From contig JAFANP010000033.1 of the NCBI GenBank assembly GCA_019232625.1, positions 98,653 through 162,652 of the forward strand: a stretch of DNA of 64,000 nt, read 5' to 3'. The DNA is from Alphaproteobacteria bacterium. Its GTDB lineage: Bacteria; Pseudomonadota; Alphaproteobacteria; Sphingomonadales; Sphingomonadaceae. Positions 62,852 through 64,000 of the stretch are shown piece by piece (within the stretch, counting starts at the first letter, position 1; every line of letters starts with the position of its first letter). The position numbers and the translations under genes were made by a program. The notes below the pieces were generated by a model. The model was not told the origin of the DNA and ran no database searches. It was given only the letters and a program-made list of their open reading frames with translations.

Positions 62852-62879
62852 CCCCTCCCTGCGTGCAGGGAGGGGGGAT
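62852..62879 (-). terminator. Hairpin after ahcY
   Basis: A 28-base near-perfect palindrome CCCCCCTCCCTGC-GT-GCAGGGAGGGGGG, six bases after the ahcY stop. There is no T-run on either side, so it is a probable transcript end or stabiliser, and may be a diverged copy of the CCCTCTCCCC repeat family. Confidence 0.6.
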
Positions 62880-62885
62880 CGTTTC

Positions 62886-64000
62886 TCAGTAGCGGTAATG
62901 GTCGGGCTTGAAGGGGCCTTCGACCGGCACGCCGATATAGCCGGCCTGCTTCTCGCTGAGCCTGGTCAACTTGACGCCGAGCTTCTCGAGGTGGAGCGCG
63001 GCGACCTTCTCGTCGAGATGCTTGGGAAGCACGTAGACGTCGTTCCCGTACTGCTCGCTCTTCGTCCACAGCTCGATCTGGGCGAGCGTCTGGTTGGTGA
63101 AGCTCGCCGACATGACGAAGCTGGGATGGCCGGTGGCGCAGCCGAGATTGACGAGGCGGCCCCTGGCGAGGACGATGATCTTCTTGCCGTCGGGGAACTC
63201 GACCTCGTCGACCTGCGGCTTGATTTCCGTCCACTTCATGTTCTGAAGCGCGCCGATCTGGATCTCGCTGTCGAAATGGCCGATGTTGCACACGATCGCC
63301 ATGTTCTTCATAGCGCGCATGTGGTCGACGGTGATGACGTCGGCATTGCCGGTGGCGGTGACGAAGATGTCGGCGCGGGTGGCGGCCTCCTCCATCGTCA
63401 CGACCTCATAGCCCTCCATCGCGGCCTGAAGCGCGCAGATGGGGTCGATCTCGGTGACGAGGACCCGGGCGCCGCCGTTGCGGAGCGAGGCGGCCGAGCC
63501 CTTGCCGACGTCGCCGAAGCCGGCGACGCAGGCGACCTTGCCGGCCAGCATCACGTCGGTGGCGCGGCGGATCGCGTCGACCAGCGATTCCTTGCAGCCG
63601 TAGAGGTTGTCGAACTTCGACTTGGTGACGCTGTCGTTCACGTTGATCGCCGGGAACGGCAGCTTGCCCTGCTTGGCGAGGCTGTAGAGGCGGTGGACGC
63701 CGGTGGTGGTTTCCTCGGACACGCCCTTGATATTGCGGACGGTTTTGGTGAGGTAGCCCGGCTTGGCCTTGAGGAAGGCATTAAGCGCGCGAACGAATTC
63801 GATTTCCTCGGCGTTGCCCGGCTCGAACAGCGGCTCGCCGGCTTCGACACGCGCGCCCCAAAGGGCGAACATCGTCGCATCGCCGCCATCGTCGAGGATC
63901 ATGTTGCAGGTTTCGTCGTCACCCCAGTCGAAAATCTTGCCGACGTAGTCCCAATACTCGGCCAGGCTCTCGCCCTTGACCGCGAACGTCGGAATACCTT
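62886..64000 (-). CDS. ahcY: Adenosylhomocysteinase (5' end beyond the window)
   Basis: The 3' part, about 371 residues visible, ends KPDHYRY, the canonical C-terminus. The ATG at 63902 is not the start: codons before it read [18 protein letters not shown], the normal continuation of the protein, which runs off the window edge. NAD-binding AGFGDVGKG, substrate-side residues in [20 protein letters not shown], and HFDSEI and GHPSFVMS are intact. It hydrolyses S-adenosylhomocysteine to adenosine and homocysteine, relieving inhibition of methyltransferases. It contains the approximately 40-residue insertion of the bacterial/plant long form (around TTTGVHRLY). A SAH riboswitch, if any, would lie outside the window. 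Confidence 0.97.
   Translation of the reverse strand, partial: GIPTFAVKGESLAEYWDYVGKIFDWGDDETCNMILDDGGDATMFALWGARVEAGEPLFEPGNAEEIEFVRALNAFLKAKPGYLTKTVRNIKGVSEETTTGVHRLYSLAKQGKLPFPAINVNDSVTKSKFDNLYGCKESLVDAIRRATDVMLAGKVACVAGFGDVGKGSAASLRNGGARVLVTEIDPICALQAAMEGYEVVTMEEAATRADIFVTATGNADVITVDHMRAMKNMAIVCNIGHFDSEIQIGALQNMKWTEIKPQVDEVEFPDGKKIIVLARGRLVNLGCATGHPSFVMSASFTNQTLAQIELWTKSEQYGNDVYVLPKHLDEKVAALHLEKLGVKLTRLSEKQAGYIGVPVEGPFKPDHYRY

Noticed and set aside
63638..63902. ATG at 63902 as ahcY start
   Set aside because: Conserved AhcY residues are encoded upstream to the window edge; the gene is cut by the window.

Overview
The window is high-GC alphaproteobacterial chromosome, most likely from the order Sphingomonadales (Sphingomonas or Sphingosinicella-like). 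The signs are a serine palmitoyltransferase with its own acyl carrier protein next to obg, long alanine/lysine-rich tails on L21, TonB-receptor-led catabolic loci, frequent TTG/GTG starts, and families of CCCTCTCCCC and GGGCTTCGAC intergenic repeats.

Layout. (1) 2-8827: the 3' part of a giant RTX/parallel beta-helix secreted protein; the gene begins outside the window. (2) 8872-12591 (minus): a three-gene operon with an ABM-VOC fusion and a VioB-like enzyme split into two proteins. (3) 13106-25342: a sugar-acid locus. A LysR regulator lies between a minus-strand operon (TonB receptor, MGH-type glycosidase, PhyH dioxygenase) and a plus-strand operon (glycerate 2-kinase, MFS, MDR dehydrogenase, Gfo/Idh, GH36). 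Two near-identical operator-like sequences face the two operons. Release of glycerate by the glycosidase and its phosphorylation by the kinase would form a glucosylglycerate or mannosylglycerate pathway. (4) 25339-26372: M24-fold protein and 2Fe-2S ferredoxin.

(5) 26428-37089 is the most unusual part. It holds a TolC-like outer-membrane factor, three tiny paralogous peptides (conserved ten-residue leader, then GGSTRC-type hexapeptide repeats), a 632-residue orphan protein, and, divergently, an HlyD adaptor, a C39-peptidase ABC exporter and a second ABC exporter. A strong Fur-box-like sequence sits between the divergent halves. I read this as an iron-responsive RiPP or microcin-like secretion system that I cannot match to a named class.

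(6) 37118-44166: CHRD protein, tRNA-Ser(CGA), hspQ, REP-like palindromes, rplU-rpmA, a GNAT acetyltransferase, a PF10118 hydrolase with TetR/VOC, and obg. (7) 43234-57554: sphingolipid and envelope-lipid genes (CerR-like reductase, ACP, serine palmitoyltransferase, hybrid kinase, Tam41-like nucleotidyltransferase, ceramide/diacylglycerol-kinase-like enzyme, LptF, LptG, MOP flippase, fatty acid hydroxylase). Interspersed are DUF2141, VOC and L,D-transpeptidase genes. (8) 57594-64000: small secreted or hypothetical genes, a 252-bp tandem intergenic repeat, a large TolB-propeller amidohydrolase, and the 3' part of ahcY, cut by the window edge.

All calls come from reading the sequence; no database search was run.
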